A stretch of DNA of 64,000 nucleotides, from assembly GCF_013385425.1 (NCBI RefSeq), contig NZ_JACAQA010000002.1:62001-126000 (forward strand), written 5' to 3'. The notes under the pieces are model-generated. The model had not been told where the DNA came from. It did no database searches and was given only the letters and a program-made list of their open reading frames with translations. The stretch comes from Pseudomonas gingeri. GTDB lineage: Bacteria > Pseudomonadota > Gammaproteobacteria > Pseudomonadales > Pseudomonadaceae. Below, piece after piece: positions 9,653 through 18,883 of the stretch (positions are counted from its first letter, which is position 1; every line of letters starts with the position of its first letter). The translations under genes and the position numbers were made by a program.

Positions 9653-10424
9653 GCTCGCTCCCCTGGCTCGCGGAACGGGAAAGCCTGTCGGTCTGGCGAG
9701 CCAGTTGTGAACAGCTCGCGAGAAAATCCGTGGCGCTGACATGCCGTGCCAGTCGGGCGGCCTGCAGGGCCAGGTCTTCACGGCTGTGCTCATCGAGATC
9801 GCTCAGGTCGACACCCAGCACACGGCCGAAACGTTGCCAGAAATCAGCCGAGGGCGGCCCTGGCAGGTGCCTGCTGGCAATGACTGTCGAGGTGCCCCAT
9901 TCGGGCAGTGGCACACGTTCCATAAGCCCGGGAGCATGATCCGAGTGCATCGACACCCGAGCGCTGGCCGCGGCGCTCAAGTGGTCCAGTTCACTGTAGA
10001 TACGCTCCTGTTGATCCAATGCCCGCAACGGGTCGAGATCGAGCAGGACAGCCTCCGCCAGCTCCGGCCCGGGTTGAGGCAACGGCCTGACCACCGAGGG
10101 CCGTTGACGCAGACTGGCGCGCAGCTCGATACCTGCCAGCACATAGACTTCGCCGTCCTCGATACGCTGCTCGCGTCCTCTGGCCAGGAAGGCGCCACCG
10201 GGTTTGAGCTGGATGCCGTTGCGACTGGTATCGGTCAGGTAGAAAGCCCCATCGTGATAGCTGACCAGCGCGTGAAAACCGGAGAGATGCCGCGCGGGAT
10301 CGACAAGGCTCAAATGGCATTCGGGGGCACGCCCGATGGTGCCGCCGGCGCGGGTGAAGGGACGGCTTTGCAAGGGACTGCCGACTCCCCTCTGTCCGGC
10401 GGACACATGAAAAATCAGTTCCAT
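9645..10424 (-). CDS. T6SS FHA-domain protein (TagH/Fha2-like)
   Basis: A 259-residue protein with an N-terminal forkhead-associated domain: TIGRAPECHLSLVDP, then SGFHALVSY and TDTSRNGIQL give the GR, S/H and N phosphothreonine-binding residues. The remaining ~150 residues look helical and poorly conserved. Fha proteins are scaffolds phosphorylated by the T6SS kinase in P. aeruginosa, and the kinase and phosphatase genes close this same operon. It lies between the tiny lipoprotein gene and tssJ, as fha2 does in the H2 cluster. AAGGAG lies nine bases before the ATG. Confidence 0.86.
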   Translation of the reverse strand: MELIFHVSAGQRGVGSPLQSRPFTRAGGTIGRAPECHLSLVDPARHLSGFHALVSYHDGAFYLTDTSRNGIQLKPGGAFLARGREQRIEDGEVYVLAGIELRASLRQRPSVVRPLPQPGPELAEAVLLDLDPLRALDQQERIYSELDHLSAAASARVSMHSDHAPGLMERVPLPEWGTSTVIASRHLPGPPSADFWQRFGRVLGVDLSDLDEHSREDLALQAARLARHVSATDFLASCSQLARQTDRLSRSASQGSEHV

Positions 10425-10442
10425 GAAACAGCACTCCTTGAA

Positions 10443-10583
10443 CTATGAACGGCGATCGACCGCGGTGGCGTCACCCAACGAGCGATAGGCCTCGTCGTCA
10501 AATCTGTAGTTGCCGCTGCAACTCCAAAGCACAGCGATCACCAGCAACAGACACACACTCGATAACCAACGGCGAACAGACAT
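10443..10583 (-). CDS. Small T6SS-cluster lipoprotein-like protein (46 aa, OrfX position)
   Basis: A 46-codon gene with ATG at 10583 and TAG at 10443, preceded by a GGAG. It begins MSVRRWLSSVCLLLVIAV, a basic n-region and hydrophobic core, followed by LWSCSG, a slightly atypical lipobox (Trp at -2). The rest is NYRFDDEAYRSLGDATAVDRRS. It occupies the slot of the short orfX gene between sfa2 and fha2 in the H2 cluster of P. aeruginosa, and the FDDEAYRSLGD motif looks conserved. The function is unknown. It is short enough to be missed by automatic callers. Confidence 0.75.
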   Translation of the reverse strand: MSVRRWLSSVCLLLVIAVLWSCSGNYRFDDEAYRSLGDATAVDRRS

Positions 10584-10625
10584 TGTTTTCTCCACTAACA
10601 AAAACGAATACGCAGGCAGAACCGC

Positions 10626-12104
10626 TCAACTCGCACACTGGGCAAGATCGATGTTCAAACGCGCCATGCGATACAACAGGGTGCGACGAGGCAGCTCCAA
10701 CTCACGGGCCACCTGGGATTTGTTGCCGCCGTTCTCACGAAGGGCCGTCAACAACAGATTTCGCTCTATCTGATCCATCCGGTCGCGCAGGCTTTTGCGG
10801 CCAGGGGCAGAACGCCCGGGATGCAAGGCAAAATGCCCGGCCAGCAGGACATCGCCCTCGCACAACAGAACGGCACGCTCCACCAGCGCCTTGAGCTCGC
10901 GAACATTGCCGGGAAAACCATAGGCACAGAGTTGCTCGATAGCCCCGTGCGACCATTGCAGCGGCGCTCGTAGCAGGCGCTGGCAGGTGCTTTGCGCAAA
11001 GTGTCGAGCCAGTAGCTGGATGTCACCTTCGCGCTCACGCAAGGGCGGCAGCTCGATGGGAAACTGTGCCAGGCGGTAGTAGAGATCTTCGCGAAAGCGC
11101 CCGCTGGCCACCAACGCGGAAAGGTCGTGATGGGTTGCCGCGAGAATCCGGACATCCACACGATGGCTGTCATTGCAGCCCAGGGGACGGATTTCACCTT
11201 CCTGCAATACGCGTAACAGCTTGGCTTGTAGTGGCAACGCCAGGTCGCCGATCTCATCGAGCAACAAGGTCCCGCCATCGGCCAGGTCAAAGAGGCCGCG
11301 GCGATCCCGATCAGCCCCGGTAAAAGCCCCCTTGCGAAAACCGAACAGCTCGCTTTCCAGCAGATTCTCAGGAACCGCGGCGCAGTTCTGCACGACGAAG
11401 GCACGGCTACGTCGAACACCATGCTCATGGATCGCACGCGCCACCAGTTCCTTCCCAGTGCCCGTCTCACCGCCCAGCAGGACCGTGAAATTGTTGTCCA
11501 GTACCTTGCCGATCAACCGCCAGGTTCGCTGCATGACCGCGCTGGAGCCGATCATCCCGAAGCGCTCGGTACCCTGCACAGGCAGACGAGCCGTAGTAGG
11601 TGGAGCAGATTTCAACAGTGGCAGCTGGGCCAATACCAGCGTCCCCAGCGCACCCAGCGCTTCCTCAAGGCCGGTCGGATCGATGCGCCGGGCGCTCGCG
11701 CAAACCAGCACACCCTGCTTGTGCCCAGGCAACGCAATGCATAGCAATGAGCGCCAGGGCTGTTCACTTCCCGGTAGAAAGCCGGTGTCATGGAGCCTGT
11801 CGTCAAGGTCGGCCAGATACAGCGATCGACCTTGTTCAAGGACATAACGTAGCAACGGCGGCACGGCCTGAGATTGAAAAGACCTGGCGAGCGAGCTGCT
11901 CTTGAACTGCGGTATATATTCATGACTCAGATGCAGGGTCGAGTCCTGCTCGTCCAGCCAGTACAACTGGCATAACTCGCAGACACTCAGCTGGCCCGCC
12001 ATGCAAACGAATTCTTGCAATAGCGAGACGCTATCTTCTGCACGCGCCAGCTGAGCCAGTTTGGCCACCAGAGCCCTAGCCTCGTTAATCAACATAGTTG
12101 CCAT
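10626..12104 (-). CDS. Sigma-54-dependent activator of T6SS (Sfa-like)
   Basis: A bacterial enhancer-binding protein of about 492 residues. An N-terminal GAF-like sensor (residues ~20-170) is followed by an AAA+ domain with Walker A GETGTGKE, the sigma-54 contact motif GAFTGA, Walker B GGTLLLDEIGDL, and a C-terminal Fis-type HTH (NKSQVARELELPRRTLLYRM). With GAFTGA intact it should drive RpoN holoenzyme. It occupies the sfa2 slot of the H2-type cluster and probably controls hcp and the effector island at 45 kb. The ATG at 12104 begins two bases downstream of the tssG stop; ATG 12095 is an alternative and no strong ribosome site distinguishes them. Confidence 0.9.
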   Translation of the reverse strand: MATMLINEARALVAKLAQLARAEDSVSLLQEFVCMAGQLSVCELCQLYWLDEQDSTLHLSHEYIPQFKSSSLARSFQSQAVPPLLRYVLEQGRSLYLADLDDRLHDTGFLPGSEQPWRSLLCIALPGHKQGVLVCASARRIDPTGLEEALGALGTLVLAQLPLLKSAPPTTARLPVQGTERFGMIGSSAVMQRTWRLIGKVLDNNFTVLLGGETGTGKELVARAIHEHGVRRSRAFVVQNCAAVPENLLESELFGFRKGAFTGADRDRRGLFDLADGGTLLLDEIGDLALPLQAKLLRVLQEGEIRPLGCNDSHRVDVRILAATHHDLSALVASGRFREDLYYRLAQFPIELPPLREREGDIQLLARHFAQSTCQRLLRAPLQWSHGAIEQLCAYGFPGNVRELKALVERAVLLCEGDVLLAGHFALHPGRSAPGRKSLRDRMDQIERNLLLTALRENGGNKSQVARELELPRRTLLYRMARLNIDLAQCAS

Positions 12105-12106
12105 GC

Positions 12107-13114
12107 TCAATAAAAGGTGTGATCAACCGTGACCGTGCCGTCGGATTTTTCCGGTTCCAGCCAACTGGACCAGCCCAGGCGACAGCTGTTTTCCGCACCC
12201 AGATGCAAATCTCGCCGCTGCGTCTCGCGTAACACCAGACGCACATCGAAGTTCAGTGGATCACGCAGGGTAAAACGCACCAACGCATTCAATATCGGAT
12301 GGTTGGAACCACCGGGAAGAAACTCATGAAAACCCAGCCAATCCAGGTTTCTGATATGGACACGAAACTTTCCACTGCAGTCCGATACACAGGTTCCCAA
12401 CACCAGGTCATGTCCCAATGAACTGTTGGCAAGACTCAAGCGGTTCCGTTGATCCGGCACAATCATCAGCGTTCGCTCGACACACTGCTCTATGGTTATT
12501 TCAACCCGGTTGAAGTAGTAACGCAGCACTGCCTCGATCAACGCCGCGCAATGGGCCCGCTGGCTCAGCAGCCCCAGATAGGGCAGCAGGCGCTTCCAAT
12601 CCAGCTCCTCGGCCTGGCGAATATCCTCTCCCCCCAGGCCCGCCAGGGCATAAAGTTGTTCGGACAGCGGATCCGTGGCGCCATGGCGAAAACGCTTGTA
12701 ATAACGATACTTTTGCCAGACGGGTAATATCAGCCGTTGAAGACGGTGATGAAAGACATCCAGGAAAGCTCGGGTTGCCTGTCCGGTTTCTGTTTCCTGA
12801 AGTACCTGTTCGGCATAAAACATCGGCAATGGAGAACTGGCACCAGACAACGCCATCAGGTTGAAACGCAAACACGCACGTAACGAACCGGCCTCTTCAA
12901 AGAACGTGACCTTGTCAACGTCACTGCCGGGAAAAGCAAAACTTGGGTTGGCCTGAAATTCAAGTTTCTCGTACAGGCTGTCTTCATCCAGATCGGGGTA
13001 GGCTTCACGTAATCTGGTAATCACCACCCGGACGGCTTGAAACAGCGTGTATTCTCGAATCGTACAGGTCAACGCATTCAAAACAGCGGTTGTTGCCCCA
13101 AACGTGGCGTCCAT
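12107..13114 (-). CDS. tssG: T6SS baseplate protein TssG
   Basis: A TssG (ImpH/VasB) protein of 335 residues. Early FFEEAGSLRACLRFNLMALSG matches the family's EVxFxxNxxGLxGxxGPLP region, here SGASSPLPMFYAE. YYFNRVEITIEQ and the C-terminal LGWSSWL are also typical. It overlaps tssF by 37 bp with its own GAGG about seven bases before the ATG. With TssE, TssF and TssK it builds the baseplate wedge. The gene downstream is the sigma-54 activator rather than clpV, which is the departure from the usual H2 order. Confidence 0.92.
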   Translation of the reverse strand: MDATFGATTAVLNALTCTIREYTLFQAVRVVITRLREAYPDLDEDSLYEKLEFQANPSFAFPGSDVDKVTFFEEAGSLRACLRFNLMALSGASSPLPMFYAEQVLQETETGQATRAFLDVFHHRLQRLILPVWQKYRYYKRFRHGATDPLSEQLYALAGLGGEDIRQAEELDWKRLLPYLGLLSQRAHCAALIEAVLRYYFNRVEITIEQCVERTLMIVPDQRNRLSLANSSLGHDLVLGTCVSDCSGKFRVHIRNLDWLGFHEFLPGGSNHPILNALVRFTLRDPLNFDVRLVLRETQRRDLHLGAENSCRLGWSSWLEPEKSDGTVTVDHTFY

Positions 13115-14871
13115 TTATAAACCTCTCCCTTGGCACTGAGAACGTGCAACTCATGAAATGAATTAAGCCCGACATACAGTGCGAAAAACTCGTTGAGCAC
13201 CGTGGCAAACAGGAACAGGTCGCCTTCTCCGCCAAAGTGTTGCGGGTCCATCGCCAACTCCGTGCGCAGGCCTCGCAGGGGAAGACCGCCATAAAGTCGA
13301 TCGGTCGCTTGATGGCGGATGGATTTGAGACCGGCGAGGCGCTGCTGGCTGACCTCCTGCAGCCGCGTGTCGTGGTGGCTGGCAAAGTCATAGGTCTCGA
13401 GCACCTTGCGCAGTGCCGTGATATTGGCCAACGACAAGTAATTCAGTGACATGTTGCTGATGAGTTTCCAGAGCATGCCCTGCCCCAGGGGCGGCGGATA
13501 AAAGCGGCTGGCCGGGGTGATATTGCGAAAACTCAAGGACTCCGGAAGACCGCTGCCGGCATGACAGATATCGCCCACTGAAAGACGCTGGGGCAGATTC
13601 TGATTGGTGCAGGTGAGTTCAGTGGAGAGCGTCTCGGCCAGTAACACACCCTCGCTGTTAAAGCGCACATAAGTGTCCAGACCGTCGTGTGCCAACGAAG
13701 GGCGCTGACGCAGGGTGTAATGCGCGACCGACTGCCCCGGGCCGCAATGGCTATCGTGCTCGAAGGATTCGAAAGGCACAAAATCACGATAACCCAAGCC
13801 TCCCGCGCGCCACCCGGTCATGCGATCCACCGAATACACACCGCACTGACCGGCCTCGTACTCGGTCGGCAGCAACAGGTACTCGTCCTGCTTGCCATCC
13901 AGTTGCAGGGGCAACCCATCGTGCGGGAACAAGTTGACAATGGGTGTGCAGTACAACTTGATGTTCTCAAGCGTGGGCCGCAACTCCCGCGTCTCATCAG
14001 CCGCCTTGATCGTGAAACGAACCTCCAACCCACGCACGTTGGCCAGGACATCGTCCGGGAACTGCTTCAAGGCCTCCAGCCCGAGCAGATCGACAAACAG
14101 GAACTTCTCCTTGAAGGAGAAATACTCCTGCAACAGGCGATAACCGCGGAAGGTGTTGAGCGGGTACGGAATCAAGGCTTCGTCTTCGGCGAAACCCACG
14201 GGTGACATCGATTGGGCCGGCAGGGAAAACGACTGCGACATTCCCCCGTTGTCCAACAGTACCTGCCCATCACGGCCCAGTAATACGACACTGATGCCTT
14301 GCAGATGACGTGAAAAATTGAGATAGAGCATCTGGCTGATATAACGCTCACCCGCCAGGTGCAGACGCAAGCGTTTGAGTTCCAGCTGCCCCAGGTGGCC
14401 TTCGCCCGTCATGTTCAATTGCAGGCTCAACAGGCTCCGATCACCCTTTGTCGAATAGCTCAAGGCATTCAAGACAAGTGGCAGCACCTCAGTGGAATAG
14501 CAGGTGCGAAAACGGCAACGCACGCCGTCGATACCACGGCTCTCGACCGACGAATGACGAGGTACCTCCAGCGCCGGCGCGGCCAACGGCGACGGATCGA
14601 ACTCGAGCACACTGAAGGCCGGCAATGGCCGCATATAGTTGGGCCATAACAGTTGCATGAGTGAGTGCGTCAGTTCCGGCAGTTCGTCATCCAACCGTTC
14701 GCGCAAGCGCCCGGTCAGAAACGCGAACCCTTCGAACAAACGCTCGACATCCGGATCACTGCCACTCTCCCCCAGAAAAGGCGCCAGGGCCGGATTACGC
14801 TCGGAAAAGCGCCGACCGAGCGTGCGCAGGGCACTCAACTCACTCTGGTAATATCGATTGAACGACGACAC
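13078..14871 (-). CDS. tssF: T6SS baseplate protein TssF
   Basis: A TssF (ImpG/VasA) protein of 597 residues, full family length. The N-terminus YYQSELSALRTLGRRFSERN, then ERLFEGFAFLTGRLRERLDDELPEL (abridged) and LMQLLWPNYMRPLPAFSVL are the signature. The start is a GTG at 14871 with AGGAG six bases upstream, overlapping the end of tssE; no ATG fits. It is a structural baseplate subunit in the cytoplasm. Confidence 0.94.
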   Translation of the reverse strand: MSSFNRYYQSELSALRTLGRRFSERNPALAPFLGESGSDPDVERLFEGFAFLTGRLRERLDDELPELTHSLMQLLWPNYMRPLPAFSVLEFDPSPLAAPALEVPRHSSVESRGIDGVRCRFRTCYSTEVLPLVLNALSYSTKGDRSLLSLQLNMTGEGHLGQLELKRLRLHLAGERYISQMLYLNFSRHLQGISVVLLGRDGQVLLDNGGMSQSFSLPAQSMSPVGFAEDEALIPYPLNTFRGYRLLQEYFSFKEKFLFVDLLGLEALKQFPDDVLANVRGLEVRFTIKAADETRELRPTLENIKLYCTPIVNLFPHDGLPLQLDGKQDEYLLLPTEYEAGQCGVYSVDRMTGWRAGGLGYRDFVPFESFEHDSHCGPGQSVAHYTLRQRPSLAHDGLDTYVRFNSEGVLLAETLSTELTCTNQNLPQRLSVGDICHAGSGLPESLSFRNITPASRFYPPPLGQGMLWKLISNMSLNYLSLANITALRKVLETYDFASHHDTRLQEVSQQRLAGLKSIRHQATDRLYGGLPLRGLRTELAMDPQHFGGEGDLFLFATVLNEFFALYVGLNSFHELHVLSAKGEVYKWTPRLGQQPLF

Positions 14872-14874
14872 AGC

Positions 14875-15291
14875 TCACTCCTCATCCGCTTTGACGGTCA
14901 CTTCGCAGCGCTCATCCAGTACCGCCAGAAAACGGACCCTGTGTTTCAGATTGCCCACTTCGAGCATTCCCTCGATGCTGAAAGACAGCCTCAGCGAGCC
15001 CGGCGCAGAAGAACCGGGCACGACCGAAACGGCAGAAAGTCGCGGCTCATAGGTTTCTATGAATTGGCCTATGGCCCGGGCGGTTTCGACCAGGACGTCG
15101 TACTGGCTCAAGCGCATATCGTTGATATCCGGAAGGCCATAATCCGGCAGCGCCTGGACGCTGCCTCGCCGACTGCCCAGCATCCGCGTCAAGTGGCTGG
15201 CCACCGACGCATTGACCGCGCGTTCCAGGCTCCAGCCCTGGCGATGCAAGGCCTGGCCACTCAACCGTTCGAACAGACTGCCGTAAGCCAT
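14875..15291 (-). CDS. tssE: T6SS baseplate protein TssE (gp25-like)
   Basis: A 138-residue gp25-like protein. The early LFERLSG, the PDYGLPDIN motif and the family-defining EPRL (TYEPRLSAVSV) are all present. TssE starts sheath polymerisation at the baseplate. It lies 4 bp after the tssC stop and 3 bp before the tssF GTG start, so all three are probably coupled. Confidence 0.93.
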   Translation of the reverse strand: MAYGSLFERLSGQALHRQGWSLERAVNASVASHLTRMLGSRRGSVQALPDYGLPDINDMRLSQYDVLVETARAIGQFIETYEPRLSAVSVVPGSSAPGSLRLSFSIEGMLEVGNLKHRVRFLAVLDERCEVTVKADEE

Positions 15292-15295
15292 GGCC

Positions 15296-16783
15296 TTAGA
15301 CCGGTTGGTCTTTATCGAGCTTGCCGACCAGGGACAACGTGAAGTCGGCCCCCATGTACTTGAAGTGCGGTCGAACGCTCAAGCCGATCCGGTACCAACC
15401 CGGCTCGCCCTCGACATCGCTGACCGCGATGTTGACTGCCCGCAAGGGCCGTCGTCCGCGGACTTCCGCACTGGGGTTGTCCTGATCGGCGACGTACTGG
15501 CGTATCCATTTGTTCAGTTCCAGCTCCAGGTCGGTGCGTTCTTTCCAGGAACCCAGTTGCTCGCGCTGCAGGACCTTCAGGTAATGCGCCAGGCGGTTGA
15601 CGATAAACAGATAAGGCAGCTGTGCACCGAGCTTGTAGTCCAGTTCGGCATCCTTGCCCTCTTCGCTGTTGCCGAAGAACTTCGGCTGCTGAACGGAGTT
15701 GGCCGAAAAGAACGCGGCGTTGTCGCTACCCTTGCGCATCGCCAATGAAATGAAACCCTGCTCGGCCAATTCGTACTCTCGGCGGTCCGACACCAGGATC
15801 TCGGTAGGAATCTTGGTCTCGATTTCACCCATGCTTTCAAAATGGTGCAGAGGCAGGTCCTCCACCGCCCCGCCGCTTTGCGGCCCGATGATGTTCGGAC
15901 ACCAGCGGTACCGGGCAAAACTGTCGGTCAGCCGGGTGGCAAAGGCGTAGGCGGTATTGCCCCATAGGTAATGCTCGTGATCGCCACTGACGTTTTCCTT
16001 GTAGACAAAGGTCTTCACCGGATTGTTTTCCGGATCGTAAGGGCTGCGTAGCAGAAACCGTGGCAGTGTCAGGGCCAGGTGACGCGCATCTTCCTGCTGC
16101 CGGAAGCTCTGCCATTTGGCGAACTGCGGTCCCTCGAAGTGATCCCGCAGATCCTTTATGTCGGGCAGCCCGGTAAAGCTCTCCAGGCCGAAGAAACGTG
16201 GGCCGGCAGCGGCAATGAACGGCGCATGGGCCATGGACGCCACGCTGGCGACATACTGCATCGTTCGCACATCGGGTGCGCTGGGCGAAAACGCATAGTT
16301 GCCGATGATCGCTCCGACCGGCTCACCGCCGAACTGGCCGTACTCCGCCGTATAGACATGCTTGTAGAGACCCGACTGGGTCACTTCCGGAGAGTCTTCG
16401 AAGTCCTCCAGCAGATCCTGCTTGGAGACATTCATCAGCTCGATCTTGATGTTTTCACGGAAGTTGGTCCGGTCCACCAGCAGGTGCAGGCCACGCCAGG
16501 ACGACTCCAGGGACTGGAATTGCTCATGGTGCAGGATTTCATCCATCTGCCGGCTGAGCTTCATGTCGATCTGCGCAATCATGCGATCGACCAGGGCCTT
16601 TTTGACCGGCTCGCCGCTGTTCTGTGGTTTGAGCAACTCCTCGACAAAGGCGGATATGCCGCGCTTGGCCACCTCGTAGGCGTCGTCCTCGGGAGTCAGT
16701 TTCGTCTCGGCGATGATGCAATCGAGCACGCCATAGTCCGAGGTCAGCTCACGGTGCTGCTGTAGGGTATCGTTAGTGGTCAC
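15296..16783 (-). CDS. tssC: T6SS contractile sheath large subunit TssC
   Basis: A sheath protein of 495 residues. Conserved blocks include LESSWRGLHLLVDRT, the ALIGDYEF-equivalent AIIGNYAFS, FIAAAGPRFF, FLLRSPYDP and the C-terminal GWYRIGLSVRPHFKYMGADF. The GTG at 16783 has AAGGA about seven bases upstream and gives the usual length; the frame runs open further upstream but into tssB. The gap to tssB is 16 bp. TssC and TssB assemble the contractile sheath, normally recycled by ClpV, whose gene is not in this cluster. Confidence 0.94.
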   Translation of the reverse strand: MTTNDTLQQHRELTSDYGVLDCIIAETKLTPEDDAYEVAKRGISAFVEELLKPQNSGEPVKKALVDRMIAQIDMKLSRQMDEILHHEQFQSLESSWRGLHLLVDRTNFRENIKIELMNVSKQDLLEDFEDSPEVTQSGLYKHVYTAEYGQFGGEPVGAIIGNYAFSPSAPDVRTMQYVASVASMAHAPFIAAAGPRFFGLESFTGLPDIKDLRDHFEGPQFAKWQSFRQQEDARHLALTLPRFLLRSPYDPENNPVKTFVYKENVSGDHEHYLWGNTAYAFATRLTDSFARYRWCPNIIGPQSGGAVEDLPLHHFESMGEIETKIPTEILVSDRREYELAEQGFISLAMRKGSDNAAFFSANSVQQPKFFGNSEEGKDAELDYKLGAQLPYLFIVNRLAHYLKVLQREQLGSWKERTDLELELNKWIRQYVADQDNPSAEVRGRRPLRAVNIAVSDVEGEPGWYRIGLSVRPHFKYMGADFTLSLVGKLDKDQPV

Positions 16784-16799
16784 AATGGCTTCCTTGTTA

Positions 16800-17306
16800 T
16801 CAGTTGGGTTCGGCGGGCGAAGGGTCCAGGCCGAGTTCAATCAGTGCCCGGTCGCGCAACTGTCCATCGGCAAGCACACCTTCTATCGCGCGCCTGAACG
16901 CTGGCGCATTACCCAGTGGCCCCTTGAGGGCAACCAATGCCTCGCGCAGGGCCATCAGCTCCTTGAGCTCGGGAATCTGCTCGACTAGATGGGCCGGGCC
17001 AAAATCCTTCATGCCGCGCACGCTCAGATCGATCGCCAGTTCCGCAGCCGGTTGGTTGTCCTTGAGTACGTTGCGTACATTAAACTGAAGGCGCAGTTGT
17101 TGTTTTTCCATGACATCGTCAAAACTGTTCTTGTCGATGCTGATGGGCTTTCGGTCCTCAACTTTGCGTTCATCCGGACGCTGGACAAAATCGCCGACCA
17201 CCAGAAGTTTCAAGGGAAGTTCCACATCCTCCACGGCGCCGCTCTGCGCTGGCTTGAATGTAATATTGATACGTTCCTTCAAGGGTTGAGAAGATTCTCG
17301 GGCCAT
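16800..17306 (-). CDS. tssB: T6SS contractile sheath small subunit TssB
   Basis: A 168-residue TssB (ImpB/VipA) protein. INITFKPAQSG near the N-terminus, LPLKLLVVGDF, the RKPISIDKNSFDDVM block and FGPAHLVEQIPEL are diagnostic. It forms the sheath protomer with TssC, and in clusters with ClpV it is the partner of the disassembled sheath complex. It lies 20 bp after tssA and 16 bp before the tssC GTG. Confidence 0.95.
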   Translation of the reverse strand: MARESSQPLKERINITFKPAQSGAVEDVELPLKLLVVGDFVQRPDERKVEDRKPISIDKNSFDDVMEKQQLRLQFNVRNVLKDNQPAAELAIDLSVRGMKDFGPAHLVEQIPELKELMALREALVALKGPLGNAPAFRRAIEGVLADGQLRDRALIELGLDPSPAEPN

Positions 17307-17326
17307 GGGCTACTCTCTTTTCCATT

Positions 17327-18883
17327 TTAGATAATGACCGCGTCAAGATTCAGATGACAAAGACGGCGATACGCACGCGCCCTGTCTTCTTGCGTGTCGG
17401 TGGTTTCAGGCAGTGCTTCAAAACACTGATACAGCAGATGCAATACTTCCGCGGCCAGATCCGGCTCCCAAGTCTGCAATCCCGACGCCTGTAGCTGTTG
17501 ATCGAGGGCATCGAGTTTCAACCTGGCCAACTCGTACTGCCTGGCCTGAAAGCACAACTTGACCAGCGCCAGTTGCCAGAAAAAAACGGCGCGCTGCCCA
17601 CGGGCCGCTTGCATGCCCTTCGTCAGTAACTGGACCGCGGACTTGAAGCCATCCTTGAGCAATACCGGCTGAACGTCCTGCAGCGCCTGCTCCCAGGCCG
17701 CATCGACCGGCACTCCATCGCGGGCACTCGGCGCTACAGCCGGTCGTAGATGCAATAAAACACGGCTGCTGATCCAGCCTCTTGTCGCGCCATCCGCAAA
17801 CGGCGCACCATCGTGGAAACGCAGTTCGGCGATGCCGGGAAGCCGTTCGAGAAACAGCGCGAAATGCAACTCCAACTCCCGCACCGCCTGGCTCAGACTC
17901 AAGGCCTGAAGGCACTCCCAGAGCATACGCAGACCATCGAACCAGAATGGCGCCCCGGCCAGCGTGGCTTCCAATTTGGGCAACAACGCCTCATGGTCAC
18001 CGCGTGCCAAGGCCTCGGCGTAGATCCTCAGCGTATCCAGCGGTGGCGCCCTCAATGCCGTGACCTGCTCGCCATCATGCTCCGGCAGCCGTTCGATGGG
18101 CAGCCAGAGCAGCGTCCGACTCAAGCCCAGTGCCTTGGCCGTCGCCGCTTTCTGGCGTAGCCACCAGGCACACAACGGACGGGCCAACTCCTGTTGCAGA
18201 CGCAGGCTTTTCTGCGCCTCCTTCTCACCATCAATGCGAACGCCATGGGTGGATGAACCGGAAGCAGCCGAGGGCGCCTGGGCATTCATGCCCGTTGCCT
18301 GGGACGACTCGGACCGGCGAGCCGATGGGCGATTGGCCCAGCCCGACAGGCGCCGTGCAATCGAACTGATCTGCGGAGCTTCACCGGCCAGCCGCTCATC
18401 CAGCAGTTTGTCCAGCTCATTGAGGCGCGCCGCCAGCGCGGTAAGAACGGACGCCTGCTCGACCTCCCGGCATTCACCTTCCAGCGCCTTTTCGATTTGC
18501 GCGATCAGCCAGCCGATAGCCGCCGAGCGGGTACGCGGCTTGAGCGGGTGCAGCACTGGCCAGTGGTATTCACACAGGTGGCCGACCAACTCCAGCCCGG
18601 CCAGCAAGCCGGGGAACGCCGCCTGCTTATAGAGCGCCCAGGTCATCCAGCAAGCGACCCGCAGATCCTTGGAGTGATGACGCAGGATCACCTCGCTTTC
18701 GACCTTGACCTTGTGCCAATCCACTCCGTCCGTGGCATAAGGGGAAAGAGCCTTGCCCAATTCCCGCTCAAGACTTTCGTATTCACCGGAAAAGCGCACG
18801 TCATCGCCGGCAAAGTTATCGACGAAAACCGGAACACTCGCCAACTCGAAACAATAAGACTGCAATACGCTCGGACAGGTCAT
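17327..18883 (-). CDS. tssA: T6SS assembly cap protein TssA
   Basis: A TssA-type protein of 518 residues with an ImpA N-terminal domain (SLERELGKAL, LRVACWMTWALYKQ, EYHWPVLHPLKPRTRSAAIGW abridged). A variable linker follows (residues ~180-220, rich in Ser, Ala and Arg), then a VasJ-like C-terminal half. TssA primes and coordinates tube and sheath elongation. It is the first gene of the 17-kb T6SS operon; transcription should start in the AT-rich region upstream. The ATG at 18883 has only a weak ribosome site (TAGG). Confidence 0.9.
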   Translation of the reverse strand: MTCPSVLQSYCFELASVPVFVDNFAGDDVRFSGEYESLERELGKALSPYATDGVDWHKVKVESEVILRHHSKDLRVACWMTWALYKQAAFPGLLAGLELVGHLCEYHWPVLHPLKPRTRSAAIGWLIAQIEKALEGECREVEQASVLTALAARLNELDKLLDERLAGEAPQISSIARRLSGWANRPSARRSESSQATGMNAQAPSAASGSSTHGVRIDGEKEAQKSLRLQQELARPLCAWWLRQKAATAKALGLSRTLLWLPIERLPEHDGEQVTALRAPPLDTLRIYAEALARGDHEALLPKLEATLAGAPFWFDGLRMLWECLQALSLSQAVRELELHFALFLERLPGIAELRFHDGAPFADGATRGWISSRVLLHLRPAVAPSARDGVPVDAAWEQALQDVQPVLLKDGFKSAVQLLTKGMQAARGQRAVFFWQLALVKLCFQARQYELARLKLDALDQQLQASGLQTWEPDLAAEVLHLLYQCFEALPETTDTQEDRARAYRRLCHLNLDAVII

